Shown here: one piece after another, positions 7,126-15,295 of the stretch
Layout: every line of letters begins with the position of its first letter
Position numbering within the stretch: position 1 is the first letter of the stretch
Virus record (IMG/VR): IMGVR_UViG_3300005337_000008
Coordinates: 1 to 49,271 of that record
Source of the DNA: a virus
DNA length: 49,271 bases
Strand: one strand, 5' to 3'
The notes under the pieces: model-generated
Databases searched by the model: none
What the model was told of the DNA's origin: nothing
Seen by the model: the letters and a program-made list of their open reading frames with translations, nothing else
Made by a program: the position numbers and the translations under genes

Positions 7126-9405
7126 TCACTGTGCGGCCACCGGGCCACCTGGACCCGGCGGGTGCTCTGCTGGCGCGGGGCCGCTCGCTACGCCCGGACT
7201 CGGCCCCTGCATGCCGCCGCCGTCTGCCGGGTTCTCGCCGCCCTGCTGCCCCTGCCCGGGCGGCGGTTGTCCTGGCTGCTGTCCTGGCACTTGGCCCGGC
7301 AGCGCCATCGGAATGCTCGGCATGCCGTACATCTGCGGTATCGGCGGCTGCGCGCCGAGGAGCGCGACCATGTCTTGGCGGTCGCGCGCTTCGAGCGACT
7401 TGCGGATGGCGGCGTACTGGAACGCGAGGTTCTGTGCGAGCGCGGGCGCCTGCGGCGAAAGCGCCATCTGGGTGACCTCGTCCGCTTCGGAGATCTTCTG
7501 CTGCTTGGGCGCGTAGCTGAGGTCGCTTTCGAAGACGACGTCGTAGTTGCGCTCGTACAGGCGCCGCTCGACTTTGATGTGCCGCAGCTCGCCGATCTTG
7601 TAGTCCATGATGTACCGCATCTCTTCCTCGGGAAGGAATGCGGCGTTGAGCCGGGCGTTGTTCTTCAGCACCTGGCGCACGAACTGGGCGTACTTCTGCG
7701 TCGCCACCGTGAGCTGCTTGGTCGCCTGCTCGATGCGCGCGGCGATGCCGCGGTAGGTCTCGCCGGACTTCCCGGGCTCGCCGGAGAGCACGTTGGGCGC
7801 CTGAATCGAGCTCTGCCCGATCTCCTGCATAAACCGCACGAAATCGAACATCTGAGGGTTTGCGGGCGCGGGCTTGAGCTCTTTGATGTGGTCGTCGAGC
7901 CTGCCCGAAAAGCCGGTTGCCTTGTTGATCTTGCCCGGACTGAACTTCAGCCCTTGCTCAAACTGCACCGTGTTGTCGGTGATGAGTGACCAGACGTTCG
8001 CGAGCGTTGCCGAGTCGATGAACTGACTCAGCGTGGTGTCGGCCGCGCGGTTGTACTCGGCCTGAATGCGGCCGTACGACAGCCCCAGGTTGCCCACGAG
8101 CGGCTCGATGCACACGCCGTGCGAGTACATGTGGATCGGCTCTTTGCGCATCGGCGCGGGCGCGGCGAACTCGGGGTCTTCGCCCTCCTGCAGCCACTCG
8201 GGCGGCAGCGGCGCGGGCGCGGCGCCGAGCTGCTGCTGGATGCCGCCGAGCATCTGCTCGGCCACCGCGGGGTCCATCACGCCGGTGGCGACCTGCTCCT
8301 GCATGCTCGCCATCTGCTGCTGGGCGGCGCCGATCATCTGATCGTATTCGCCCTTGGCCTGCCGGAACTGCTCGAGCTCGGTCATCTGGCGCTCGAAGCG
8401 CTCGCGCTCGTGCCACGGCGGCTCCTCGTAGATCGCGAGGGACAGCGGCACGCGCGTTTGGTAGTCGACCGTGACCTGCACGAAGCGGTCGCGCTCGTCG
8501 CCGCCCTGCTCCTGCTCGGACGGCGGCATTTCCATCCAGCCCTCGTACTGAACGAGCTTGTACGGCGCGTTGTGCTGCCCCGTCGGGATCTCGATCATGT
8601 GCCCGTCCGCGACCGTCTCGGACATGGGCGAAGTCGGATCGTCATCCCAGCTCGGCGGCTCTTTGTTCAGGACGTTGTCGATGTTCGCCCAGATCCCGCG
8701 CATGCCCTGCAGCTCATGCCGGTAGCGGTGCATGATCTTGCTGTGGTGCGGCAGGTCCGAGTAGTCGGGCTGCACGGTCACGTACGTGAACGGTGCGACG
8801 AACTCATCGCACGTGAGCGTCTCGTGCACGTTCCTGCGCCGGAACGGGTCGTAGTAGCTGTGCCCGGTGACGTCGCCGGCTGTGAAGTACAGGAGCACGC
8901 CGCGGTCGCCGATCTGCCTGCGGAAGTCCGGCATGCCCTCGCGGATCTGCCAGTTTCCGTGGACCGTCAGCACGTCCACGATCTCCTGCTCTTTTTCGCC
9001 CTCGCCGACCTTCACGACGCCGAACGGCTGTTTCCAGTCGCCGAACAACTCCGCCTGAGCTCTGAAGGTCAGGCGCGAGAGGTTCTCGAGCATCAGGGGC
9101 ATGTGCGCGTTCGCGCAGTGCTCGAACGGGAAGTCCTTCGCGGGCAGCGTGCCGGCAAACAGCTTGAAGTCCTGCGCCTGGCGCTCGCGGTACTCCTTGG
9201 TCGATTCCCAGTCCTGATCGAAGTCCTCGAGCACGCGCTTGCAGATGCGCTTGAGCCACGCGCGGCCGACCTCGGACTTCTGGAACGTCTCAACGAGGTT
9301 CGGTTCGTCTTCGTCGTATTTGATCTTCCCCTCGGGGAGATCTTTGTTGCGGCGTTTCGTCTCGGGCTCTTCGAGTGCAATACGCAGGTCGCCGTCAGAT
9401 GACAT
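7126..9405 (-). CDS. Portal protein (P22-like, long form)
   Basis: A 759-residue protein immediately downstream of the large terminase. N-terminal features such as GRAWLKRICKRVLEDFDQDW, FKLFAGTLPAKDFPFEHCAN and MPLMLENLSRLTFRAQAELF match the large portal proteins of podovirus-like phages. A middle segment (VLSGEPGKSGETYRGIAARI, then TKQLTVATQKYAQFVRQVL) is characteristic of the portal clip/wing region. There is a glutamine-rich insertion (QMIGAAQQQMASMQEQV). The last 70 residues are Pro/Gly/Gln-rich and probably disordered. The portal is the dodecameric DNA entry ring and terminase dock. Confidence 0.85.
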   Translation of the reverse strand: MSSDGDLRIALEEPETKRRNKDLPEGKIKYDEDEPNLVETFQKSEVGRAWLKRICKRVLEDFDQDWESTKEYRERQAQDFKLFAGTLPAKDFPFEHCANAHMPLMLENLSRLTFRAQAELFGDWKQPFGVVKVGEGEKEQEIVDVLTVHGNWQIREGMPDFRRQIGDRGVLLYFTAGDVTGHSYYDPFRRRNVHETLTCDEFVAPFTYVTVQPDYSDLPHHSKIMHRYRHELQGMRGIWANIDNVLNKEPPSWDDDPTSPMSETVADGHMIEIPTGQHNAPYKLVQYEGWMEMPPSEQEQGGDERDRFVQVTVDYQTRVPLSLAIYEEPPWHERERFERQMTELEQFRQAKGEYDQMIGAAQQQMASMQEQVATGVMDPAVAEQMLGGIQQQLGAAPAPLPPEWLQEGEDPEFAAPAPMRKEPIHMYSHGVCIEPLVGNLGLSYGRIQAEYNRAADTTLSQFIDSATLANVWSLITDNTVQFEQGLKFSPGKINKATGFSGRLDDHIKELKPAPANPQMFDFVRFMQEIGQSSIQAPNVLSGEPGKSGETYRGIAARIEQATKQLTVATQKYAQFVRQVLKNNARLNAAFLPEEEMRYIMDYKIGELRHIKVERRLYERNYDVVFESDLSYAPKQQKISEADEVTQMALSPQAPALAQNLAFQYAAIRKSLEARDRQDMVALLGAQPPIPQMYGMPSIPMALPGQVPGQQPGQPPPGQGQQGGENPADGGGMQGPSPGVASGPAPAEHPPGPGGPVAAQ

Positions 9406-9446
9406 CGCGCACCAAGTCTAATCGGTTCCCGCGCTGCGCATAGACC

Positions 9447-10952
9447 TTATGCACCGCCATACCCATACCTGCCCCGCGATGCGCTGCGCTCGATCACGTC
9501 ATCGTCGCGATCGTCGTCATCGTCTAAGTCGTGCCGCGGGATGCCTTGCCGACCGTGTGAGGCGAACGCGCACCCGTAGTTGATACTGTCATGCCAGTGG
9601 TCATCTCCGCCGTCAGCAGGTACCTCAGTGTTCTTAGGGTCGGTCTGAATCGCGGGAATCGTGGTGATCGCCTGCTTACAGGTGTCGAAAAACACGATTC
9701 CCGGTGTTTTTGTGCCGCTCTCGTGGGCCTTGAGGCGCTTCGTCAGGCGCTCTGCGTTGTGCTGCCGTGACTTTTTATCGGCAGGCACCCAGTTGACGCC
9801 CGCATTCTGCATCACGGCCGCCTTGGTCTGAGCAGACTCGCCGCGCTCCTCCCACAGCTGCGTGTCGGCCGGGCCGGTGAGTAGGGACCTGCCGTTCTTG
9901 ACGAGGCCCATGCCGCGCTCGATCTCTTTGATCGCTTTGGCGACCTCGATGTCGAGCTTCTCTTGGAAGGTGAACTCGCGCTCCACGTAGAGCGTGCCGT
10001 CGTGGTCGAGCGCGTACCAGTGCACGCAGCCGGGCGCCTTGAAGCCCCAGTCCATCGAGCGGAAGCGCGCCCAGCCCGGAGGGATGCGGAAGGGCTTACA
10101 GACGTGGATCTTGTCGTTCCATTCCGAGCCGTAGAAGCTGCCCGGCGTGACCCACCAGTTGCCGTACAAAAGCGCCTGCACGATGTGCGGCTTTTTGTCG
10201 CGCAGCGTGACCTCATACTGAGCCACGAACTCGGGGTCGGGGTTGTCGTACAGCGTCGCCGGCAGGTAGATGAACGTGCGGTAGGCGATCGTGCCGTCCT
10301 GGCGGCGGATGCGCTTTTTGAACCGCACGCGGCCCTGCGGCGCGGGCTTGACGAAGCGGTCGCGCACCCAGTGCGGGTTCTTCACCGCGAAGGTGTCGGC
10401 GCTCGTGCGCGTGACGAGCGGGTTTGTCGCCGAGCGGATGCCCAGCATGTGCTTGAGCACCGGATCGGTTGTGCGTAGGCGCGTGCCGATCTGGTCGTAC
10501 TGCTCTTCGTCGAACTGGACGAGCTCGTCGAAGAAGATCCGCGTGTACTCATTGCCGATGTAGATCGACCAGTCTTGCGGGTCTTTGCAGTGGCCGAACT
10601 GATACTTGTAGCCGCTCGAAAACGTCCAGGTGGTCTTCTGCTCGTTCCAGTGCGCCCCGCTGTCCATGCGCGGAAACGCTCGGTGAGCGCGCGCGAGCGT
10701 CTCCTCGAGCATCGGACGCGTGCGGCGCAGATGCAGCGCCCAGCCGCGGCTTTGACCCCATGCGTGATAGTGGGGGTGGTGCTTGTCCTCACACCGTTTG
10801 TGCTCGGTGTAGATCTGCCCGTTCGCGTCGAACAGCAAGATCGTCGACTTGCCGGGCCCGGCGGATCCTGCGCCGAGCACTTCCCAGTCGGGCATTGCGT
10901 GGAAGATCTCACCCCAGGGGGATGGCTTGTAGATCTCTTCTTCGAAGCTCAA
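9447..10952 (-). CDS. terL: Terminase large subunit
   Basis: A 501-residue packaging ATPase-nuclease. Walker A is GAGSAGPGKST (about residues 27-37), Walker B is RIFFDE with the catalytic acidic pair near 142-143. The RNase H-like nuclease domain begins at RSMDWGFKAPG, with later acidic motifs at TGPADTQLW and DDHWHDSINYG. The C-terminus is aspartate-rich (DLDDDDDRDDDV). The only usable upstream start is TTG; no ATG exists before residue 20. It begins 18 bases from a divergent plus-strand gene, leaving no room for a promoter of its own. Confidence 0.9.
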   Translation of the reverse strand: MSFEEEIYKPSPWGEIFHAMPDWEVLGAGSAGPGKSTILLFDANGQIYTEHKRCEDKHHPHYHAWGQSRGWALHLRRTRPMLEETLARAHRAFPRMDSGAHWNEQKTTWTFSSGYKYQFGHCKDPQDWSIYIGNEYTRIFFDELVQFDEEQYDQIGTRLRTTDPVLKHMLGIRSATNPLVTRTSADTFAVKNPHWVRDRFVKPAPQGRVRFKKRIRRQDGTIAYRTFIYLPATLYDNPDPEFVAQYEVTLRDKKPHIVQALLYGNWWVTPGSFYGSEWNDKIHVCKPFRIPPGWARFRSMDWGFKAPGCVHWYALDHDGTLYVEREFTFQEKLDIEVAKAIKEIERGMGLVKNGRSLLTGPADTQLWEERGESAQTKAAVMQNAGVNWVPADKKSRQHNAERLTKRLKAHESGTKTPGIVFFDTCKQAITTIPAIQTDPKNTEVPADGGDDHWHDSINYGCAFASHGRQGIPRHDLDDDDDRDDDVIERSASRGRYGYGGA

Positions 10953-10970
10953 CGCGCGTAGGATACGACC

Positions 10971-11420
10971 GTGCGCATTCGTCTGACCAGGACGCTGACC
11001 GATCGCAGCTTCAACATTGAAGGGATGTGGGTGTTCCTCACGCGTGAGCTCGTGCCCATCGTCCGCGAACTCTTGCGCGCGCTCACCTCGGGTCCGCCGA
11101 CGTTCTCGCCCGCAGCGACCATTACCCTCGACCTCGCAAAGGCGCGCGACTTCGCCCTCGGCAGCCCGCTAACGGTGGACACCGCGCTCACGCTGCTCAA
11201 CGGCGTGGACGGCTGTGAGGGCTCGGTGGTGGTGCAGCAGGACGGCGTAGGCGCGCATCTGCTGACGGTCGCCGCCGATGGCCGCACGGTGCTGCGCGCA
11301 GATCCCGCGGCCGACGACAACCCCGCTCCGGGCGCGGGAAAGCTCACCCGCTACCGCTACCTCTACCTCACGGTGTCGGACGTGCCGTATCTCATCTTCG
11401 AAAGGACGTACCTACTGTGA
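10971..11420 (+). CDS. Virion-like beta protein encoded against the late operon
   Basis: A 149-residue protein starting with GTG behind AGGA at good spacing. Residues about 45-110 (FSPAATITLDLAKARDFALG, then LTLLNGVDGCEGSVVVQQDG, LLTVAADGRTVLR) resemble the repeated beta domain found in phage fibre/appendage proteins, in which a TITLDL strand is followed by a QDG turn. It is coupled by ATGA-type overlap to the next gene. Oddity: it is plus strand inside a minus-strand morphogenesis block. Function unknown; a virion appendage or moron product is possible. Confidence 0.5.
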   Translation: MRIRLTRTLTDRSFNIEGMWVFLTRELVPIVRELLRALTSGPPTFSPAATITLDLAKARDFALGSPLTVDTALTLLNGVDGCEGSVVVQQDGVGAHLLTVAADGRTVLRADPAADDNPAPGAGKLTRYRYLYLTVSDVPYLIFERTYLL

Positions 11421-11815
11421 GCGCCAACCACTGGGATCCTGCGCCCCACGAGCGCACCTACTACCGCCACGCGCTGACGGGCGATCTGGGCTGGCTCGTC
11501 CGGCGAGACGGCGCCGAGCACATCCTGCTCGATCGCCCCGGCCAGGAGATCGCGAAGCCGTTCAAGCCGGGCGAATGGACCGTCGAAGCCGAGTACCGGC
11601 CGCTCACGCGCATGCAGTTCGCCCAGGTGGCGTTCGCGGCGGACAAGGCGCTGTGCCTCGCGCTCGGCAAGCACCTACTTGCGCGGCGCGAGTGGCTGTC
11701 GATGCGCGACGAGGACCGCATCGTGTTCATGCAGATGGGCCCGCGTGCCGGCGGCGGACGTCAGGAGCTGTTCGAGGCGATCATGGCTTCTTTGGAGCGC
11801 TACGGCGGGCGCTAG
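11417..11815 (+). CDS. Unknown protein, second gene of the reversed pair
   Basis: A 132-residue protein starting GTGAGC in a GTGA overlap with the gene before it. It contains YYRHALTGDLGWLVRRDGAE, DRPGQEIAKPFKPGEWTVEA and a helical C-terminus (RMQFAQVAFAADKALCLALG). No family is recognised. The last four bases (CTAG) hold its stop and the stop of the convergent minus-strand gene. Confidence 0.5.
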   Translation: MSANHWDPAPHERTYYRHALTGDLGWLVRRDGAEHILLDRPGQEIAKPFKPGEWTVEAEYRPLTRMQFAQVAFAADKALCLALGKHLLARREWLSMRDEDRIVFMQMGPRAGGGRQELFEAIMASLERYGGR

Positions 11816-12177
11816 CCGCCCAGCTTTGCGTGCCCGTCCCGAAAGAAGCGCCGCAAGAACTTCGGGTTCGAGTCGAACACGGCTCGCACCGTGCGGGTCT
11901 CGCCGATAAGCTCGAGGACGATCCCGGTCTCGTCCGGATCGTCCTCGAGGCGGACCTCCACACGGTTGTCGCTCATGCACGAGGCCAGCAGCGCGCCCCT
12001 GCGCTTGAAAAGCTCGGTGGCTCGCGTGATCCGCTCGGCCGCTTTCATCACGTGCTGCCACCACTCACTGCTCCCCGCCGGGGGGCCGGGCCGCCAAAGG
12101 GCTTGGTCGAGCGCATCCCTCGCCTCACGCACCAGCGCGCGAGCGTGCGCCCGCTCTTCCTCGTCCAGCTCACTCAT
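11812..12177 (-). CDS. Unknown late-block protein
   Basis: A 121-residue protein whose ATG overlaps the preceding stop as ATGA. The N-terminal half is helical (ERAHARALVREARDALDQAL), the C-terminal half beta (RVEVRLEDDPDETGIVLELI). It ends convergently with the plus-strand gene, sharing stop bases. Function unknown. A DNA-recognition or packaging accessory is possible given its position between candidate small terminase and large terminase. Confidence 0.5.
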   Translation of the reverse strand: MSELDEEERAHARALVREARDALDQALWRPGPPAGSSEWWQHVMKAAERITRATELFKRRGALLASCMSDNRVEVRLEDDPDETGIVLELIGETRTVRAVFDSNPKFLRRFFRDGHAKLGG

Positions 12178-12623
12178 TTGCCGACTTCGATCTCCTGCTC
12201 GGGGAACTGCGGCATCGGGGCGGTCATGTGCACCACCGCGACGTTGAGCGTTCGTGGGCCCTGCTTCTCCGTGGCCTTCGCTTTCAGGATGCCGACCAGC
12301 ACGCTCGACGCGACCTTGATCCCGACGGGGGCGTCTTTGGCAGCTGCCCAGGCCGACTGTGCGACGCGCAGTCGCACCTTCGCGCCGTCCATGCCGAGCT
12401 CGTCGATCCACGCCTGCGGCGGCTCGGTGGTGGTCGGGTCGATGTCGGCGAAGCGCATCGAGCTGTCCACGATCGACAGCGAGCGCTCGAGTAGTTGATC
12501 TTGCAGCTCTTGGAGCCGGTCTTGCTGGAGCGCGAGCGCGTCTTTCTTCGGCAGGATCTTGGCGAGCTGCGCCTTCTGCTCGTCCACGGGGCGGGTCGGT
12601 GCGATGCCTTTGCTTGCGGCCAT
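12174..12623 (-). CDS. Candidate terminase small subunit
   Basis: A 149-residue protein, two genes upstream of terL in the late direction. It has an N-terminal charged helix (KKDALALQQDRLQELQDQLL) and a central helix-rich part (AKVRLRVAQSAWAAAKDAPV). Small terminases are small, poorly conserved, helical DNA-binding oligomers encoded just before terL, which is the only basis here. No clear helix-turn-helix is visible, so it may be another packaging or unknown protein. Confidence 0.4.
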   Translation of the reverse strand: MAASKGIAPTRPVDEQKAQLAKILPKKDALALQQDRLQELQDQLLERSLSIVDSSMRFADIDPTTTEPPQAWIDELGMDGAKVRLRVAQSAWAAAKDAPVGIKVASSVLVGILKAKATEKQGPRTLNVAVVHMTAPMPQFPEQEIEVGK

Positions 12624-12632
12624 GACCCGATC

Positions 12633-13154
12633 TTAGCGCCGAAGCGTGAGCCCGCGGCCAGCGGTGGCCTCGAGAAACCTCGGAACGCTCGTGCCGGTGT
12701 AGCAGAGCACCGAGTCAAACCCCGGCGCGTCCGCCTCGGTGAAGAAGTCCGGGGGGTCGTACTTCACCCGGCCGCGGGGAAAGAAGTAGGCGTCCATGTC
12801 GGAGAGGTACTCGTGGAACCAGTTGGCGTTCATGGCGGCCGACACGACGATGAACAGATCGAACGTCGGGCGCAGCCGGCTGTTGGCTCGGGCTTCTTGG
12901 GCGCGCGCGAGCCACTTGCGCATGTCCACGCCCTCGGTGCGCGACCAGGGCGGGTTGAGGAAGATGGAGCTCGCCGACCAGGGCTGCGAGAGGCCGTCTT
13001 CTTTCGGCGTGTAGAACGTCAGGGCGCCGGTGGGGTTGTCCGGGCTCGTCGCGGGGTCGAGCTCCACCGGGCCGCCGAGCACGTCGCGCACGATCAGCAG
13101 GATGCTCTCGGGCGTCTGCCAGTCCGAGCGCGAGGCGCCCTTACTTTTGTGCAC
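12633..13154 (-). CDS. dam: Phage-type DNA N6-adenine methyltransferase
   Basis: A 173-residue protein with GTG start placed in the last codons of the preceding gene. Key motifs are SDWQTPESIL near the N-terminus, VELDPATSPDN (cofactor-site region, about 30-40) and FLNPPWSR with the catalytic NPPW at about 67-70. Later VKYDPPDFF fits the family. This matches the Dam-like phage methylases (Phage_Dam family), shorter than host Dam. It would methylate adenine in phage DNA, possibly protecting it from restriction or marking it for packaging. Confidence 0.85.
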   Translation of the reverse strand: MHKSKGASRSDWQTPESILLIVRDVLGGPVELDPATSPDNPTGALTFYTPKEDGLSQPWSASSIFLNPPWSRTEGVDMRKWLARAQEARANSRLRPTFDLFIVVSAAMNANWFHEYLSDMDAYFFPRGRVKYDPPDFFTEADAPGFDSVLCYTGTSVPRFLEATAGRGLTLRR

Positions 13155-13338
13155 GGCGATGTTCCTCCATCCCGCGCACCAGCATCGTGCGGGCTAGGTT
13201 GGACATCGTGATGTTAGCCCCGACCTTCAACGTCAGCCGGGAGGCTTCGCGCAGGAGATAGTCGTACTCGGCCTCGGTGATTCGCAGCCCGACGCCACGG
13301 GTTTTCGCACGGCCCTTGGGCATTGGTTTTCGGCTCAT
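13141..13338 (-). CDS. Small ribbon-helix-helix-like protein
   Basis: A 65-residue basic protein (MSRKPMPKGRAKTRGVGLRI) followed by TEAEYDYLLREASRL and a helix ending ARTMLVRGMEEHRR. The beta strand (GVGLRIT) and two helices fit an Arc/MetJ-type DNA-binding protein. It is coupled to both neighbours. A transcriptional regulator of the late block or a packaging accessory is possible. Confidence 0.5.
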   Translation of the reverse strand: MSRKPMPKGRAKTRGVGLRITEAEYDYLLREASRLTLKVGANITMSNLARTMLVRGMEEHRRAQK

Positions 13339-13661
13339 CCGGGAATGATGATGCTTGGGGGTGGGGGTTGGGCGATGAGCTCGCCTGCGTGCACTTCGTG
13401 CCCGTCTACGACGTGCTGGAACCCGGCGATGCCGAGCTCCTCGAGGAACTGCCCGAGGTTCACGCCGGTGTCGACGCCGCGGTTTTCGCCGGTCTGATCG
13501 ATGAGCCGGCAGCGGATGAACTTCTGCAGCGCCGCCGTGCGCAGCTTCGCCGCCTCTTTGGCCGTCTCGAGGCTGTCGTAGACGCGGACGGGGATCACCA
13601 TCTGACCCTTGCCGTCCATGCCGCCGAGAACGCGGTTGAGCTGGTAGACCTTATTCGGCAT
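13335..13661 (-). CDS. Unknown protein
   Basis: A 108-residue protein starting MPNKVYQLNRVLGGMDGKGQ, with an ATG overlapping the end of the preceding gene. It has a basic helix (ETAKEAAKLRTAALQKFIRC), and a proline-rich C-terminus (QPPPPSIIIPG). No family recognised. Confidence 0.5.
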   Translation of the reverse strand: MPNKVYQLNRVLGGMDGKGQMVIPVRVYDSLETAKEAAKLRTAALQKFIRCRLIDQTGENRGVDTGVNLGQFLEELGIAGFQHVVDGHEVHAGELIAQPPPPSIIIPG

Positions 13662-13878
13662 CGGCAAAGGGGCTGTCGAGCTCGGCGGACTTCTTCTGCG
13701 AGCCGGGGATGGTGAGCTGGCGCGCGTCGTGCTGCTCCGGCGCCTGTTCGGGCGGCATGTCTTCGACCGCGCTCGTGAGGTACTGCACCACGCGGCGGCG
13801 CGCACTCATGGTTTTCAGGTCTTTCAAGTGCCGCAGGCAGCGGCTCACGGTGAGAGTTTCTCGGTCGTACGCGGGCAT
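13651..13878 (-). CDS. Small unknown protein
   Basis: A 75-residue protein with a clear AGGAGA ribosome binding site before MPAYDRETLTVSR. The first 35 residues are basic and helical (CLRHLKDLKTMSARRRVVQY), the rest acidic and proline-rich. Possibly DNA binding; no family recognised. Confidence 0.5.
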   Translation of the reverse strand: MPAYDRETLTVSRCLRHLKDLKTMSARRRVVQYLTSAVEDMPPEQAPEQHDARQLTIPGSQKKSAELDSPFADAE

Positions 13879-14339
13879 CGGATCTCCTGGTCTCGGTAAA
13901 AGGCGGTGGGCTTGTCGAGCGTGTTGTGTTTGCTCAGAAACACGGCGCAGCCGGGGCTTTTGAGGTCGACTTCCCAGTGCGCTTGAAAGCCTAACACTGC
14001 TTTCCATCCGTCGTTCGGGATGACCTCTGCCTTTTGTAACGCGTCCTCGATGATTTTGATGACGCCCATCGAGACGTTGCTCGGGTCGCGCTTTTTGTTC
14101 GGCTCGTAGATGAGGTACGTGAAGTACGCGCTCTCGACGGGCACAAGGTGCTGCGCGCGCGCGAGCAGCACCACGCGGTGCTGCCACTGCTTTTTGATGT
14201 CGTTGTACCCGACCCAGCCGGTTACGCGGTCGCGCTGTCCACGAGCCGCAAGTAGCTCGTTGAGGCCCGGGAAACGCCCTGGGATCCAGAGATGTTGGAT
14301 GCTCGAGCGTTGCACGTAGACGCTAACGTGTGTTGACAC
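13845..14339 (-). CDS. RusA-like Holliday junction resolvase
   Basis: A 164-residue protein with the RusA signature: IPGRFPGLNELLAARG at the N-terminus and KKRDPSNVSMGVIKIIEDAL followed by IPNDGWKAVLGF. The acidic residues in RDPSN, IEDAL and NDGW are at the positions used for metal binding in RusA. The annotated start is GTG within a class 1 operator-like site; a later GTG is possible. It would resolve branched DNA made by the recombination module before packaging. Standing first in the late block is common for resolvases. Confidence 0.7.
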   Translation of the reverse strand: MSTHVSVYVQRSSIQHLWIPGRFPGLNELLAARGQRDRVTGWVGYNDIKKQWQHRVVLLARAQHLVPVESAYFTYLIYEPNKKRDPSNVSMGVIKIIEDALQKAEVIPNDGWKAVLGFQAHWEVDLKSPGCAVFLSKHNTLDKPTAFYRDQEIRCPRTTEKLSP

Positions 14340-14458
14340 GCCGGGGTCGTCAAGCGCTCTTTCGGCAGCTCGAAGACGTTTCCTTCGGCATCAACGCAGC
14401 GACACAGATCGCCACTCAGCGCGAACACCACCGGGACCTCATGTGCGAGCGTTGCCAT
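14222..14458 (-). CDS. Possible small protein overlapping the resolvase
   Basis: A 78-residue frame beginning MATLAHEVPVVFALSGDLCR and continuing VDAEGNVFELPKERL, which looks protein-like. The last 40 residues overlap the resolvase start in another frame and look less so. No good ribosome binding site is visible. It may be real with a shorter functional part, or spurious. Confidence 0.3.
   Translation of the reverse strand: MATLAHEVPVVFALSGDLCRCVDAEGNVFELPKERLTTPACQHTLASTCNARASNISGSQGVSRASTSYLRLVDSATA
14330..14339. promoter_or_regulatory. Class 1 operator-like site at resolvase start
   Basis: GTGTTGACAC (GTGT-TG-ACAC, near-palindrome). On the minus strand it encodes the first codons of the resolvase (GTG TCA ACA C). 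The upstream sequence TTGACG lies 13-18 bases away but a matching -10 is not obvious. Confidence 0.45.
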
Positions 14459-14953
14459 GTCGCACACTATGTCCACATCTAAGCAAAGTGCAACATGTGA
14501 CAATATGCGTGACACGTGTCACGGTATTTAGTAAGGGTGTGTAGGTATACGTAAAGAAAAAGGCTCACCTTATGACCCTTGACCCTTGCGTGATGCTGGG
14601 GGCGTCTGGGCGTGTCGTGTGACGGTACTACTGGACTACAGTTGCTTACACTCTGCTACGCTAGGATCCGGGTCATGTAGACCCCTAGCGCTCTTGAGCC
14701 GTAGCTATGTTCGCACGTGCCGGCCGCGGGACAATTACCGCGGCGCTACCAGCCTTCCCCGGGTGTGAGCTCTACGGGTGGCGGACCCTTCGACGCCTGC
14801 AGGGGTAGTTGACACGTTCGGTCGTACGGACCCGCCTCGCTATTTCGGCTGCCGCCGTAGACCGCGCAGACGGTCCTGTGGGGCGCGACGAGGTACGCGC
14901 TTGGGTTCGGCTCCTCTTTCGAGCCGCTGCGCCCTGTGCTGCAATCTAGAGCC
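14459..14953. promoter_or_regulatory. Non-coding control region between late block and plus-strand gene
   Basis: About 500 bases with no convincing gene. It contains a class 2 palindrome at 14509-14522 (GTGACACGTGTCAC) followed by the most AT-rich stretch nearby (14523-14575), a small hairpin (GGGTC-ATGTA-GACCC, about 14669-14683), and a degenerate class 1 site at 14806-14815. It separates the minus-strand late block from a plus-strand gene, so a late promoter facing left is expected here, but I could not fix its hexamers. Confidence 0.45.
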
Positions 14954-15163
14954 ATGGCGTGGCGTGGAATGTCAGCTGAAGAGATCGAGGACTTCTGGTG
15001 CGCCGCACATCCGCCTATCGAGCGGGTGTGGTTCGACGATGCTGCCGGCTTCGCGAGCTTTTTTGTGCTCATGCGGGACGGTTCGATCTCAGCTCACCTC
15101 GATAGCGCCACGGGGGATGGTGCGCAAGTCCTAGCGGACGCGCTTGCGTACTTCCGCTCTTAG
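14954..15163 (+). CDS. Small unknown protein
   Basis: A 69-residue protein (MAWRGMSAEEIEDFWCAAHP, then FASFFVLMRDGSISAHLDSA). Alternative starts are GTG 18 bases upstream or the internal ATG at MSAEE, which has TGGA close to it. Strand and isolation from neighbours suggest its own transcription unit. No family recognised. Confidence 0.45.
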   Translation: MAWRGMSAEEIEDFWCAAHPPIERVWFDDAAGFASFFVLMRDGSISAHLDSATGDGAQVLADALAYFRS

Positions 15164-15217
15164 CCTCATCGTCAACACGTTGGTTGGACTCTTGTCACGA
15201 TGGAACAGGGTTCGGAA

Positions 15218-15270
15218 CCTGCTACCCCGCGCGTCGCATCGCCATTACCCCCTCGCTGCGGGGTAGCAGG
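15218..15270. repeat. Perfect 13-base inverted repeat
   Basis: CCTGCTACCCCGC at 15218-15230 and its exact complement at 15258-15270, with a 27-base loop. It lies between the 14954 gene and a convergent gene, just before a class 2 palindrome. No T-run follows, so it is not a typical terminator. It could be a Rho-independent roadblock, a protein site or a recombination site. Confidence 0.6.
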
Positions 15271-15281
15271 GGCCGATTAGC

Positions 15282-15295
15282 GTGACAGCTGTCAC
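15282..15295. promoter_or_regulatory. 14-base palindrome, class 2 site
   Basis: Perfect GTGACAGCTGTCAC. On the minus strand its TGA is the stop codon of the DUF3850 gene. The 26 bases around it (15279-15304) are identical to those around the copy at 26469-26482, well beyond the palindrome itself. Confidence 0.6.

Noticed and set aside
8119-9402. Long plus-strand frame opposite the portal gene
   Set aside because: Leucine/arginine/histidine-rich mirror of the portal codons; no protein family features.
14586-14768. Possible 60-residue plus-strand gene
   Set aside because: Composition (C/S/R-rich) and lack of a binding site look like chance in a non-coding gap.
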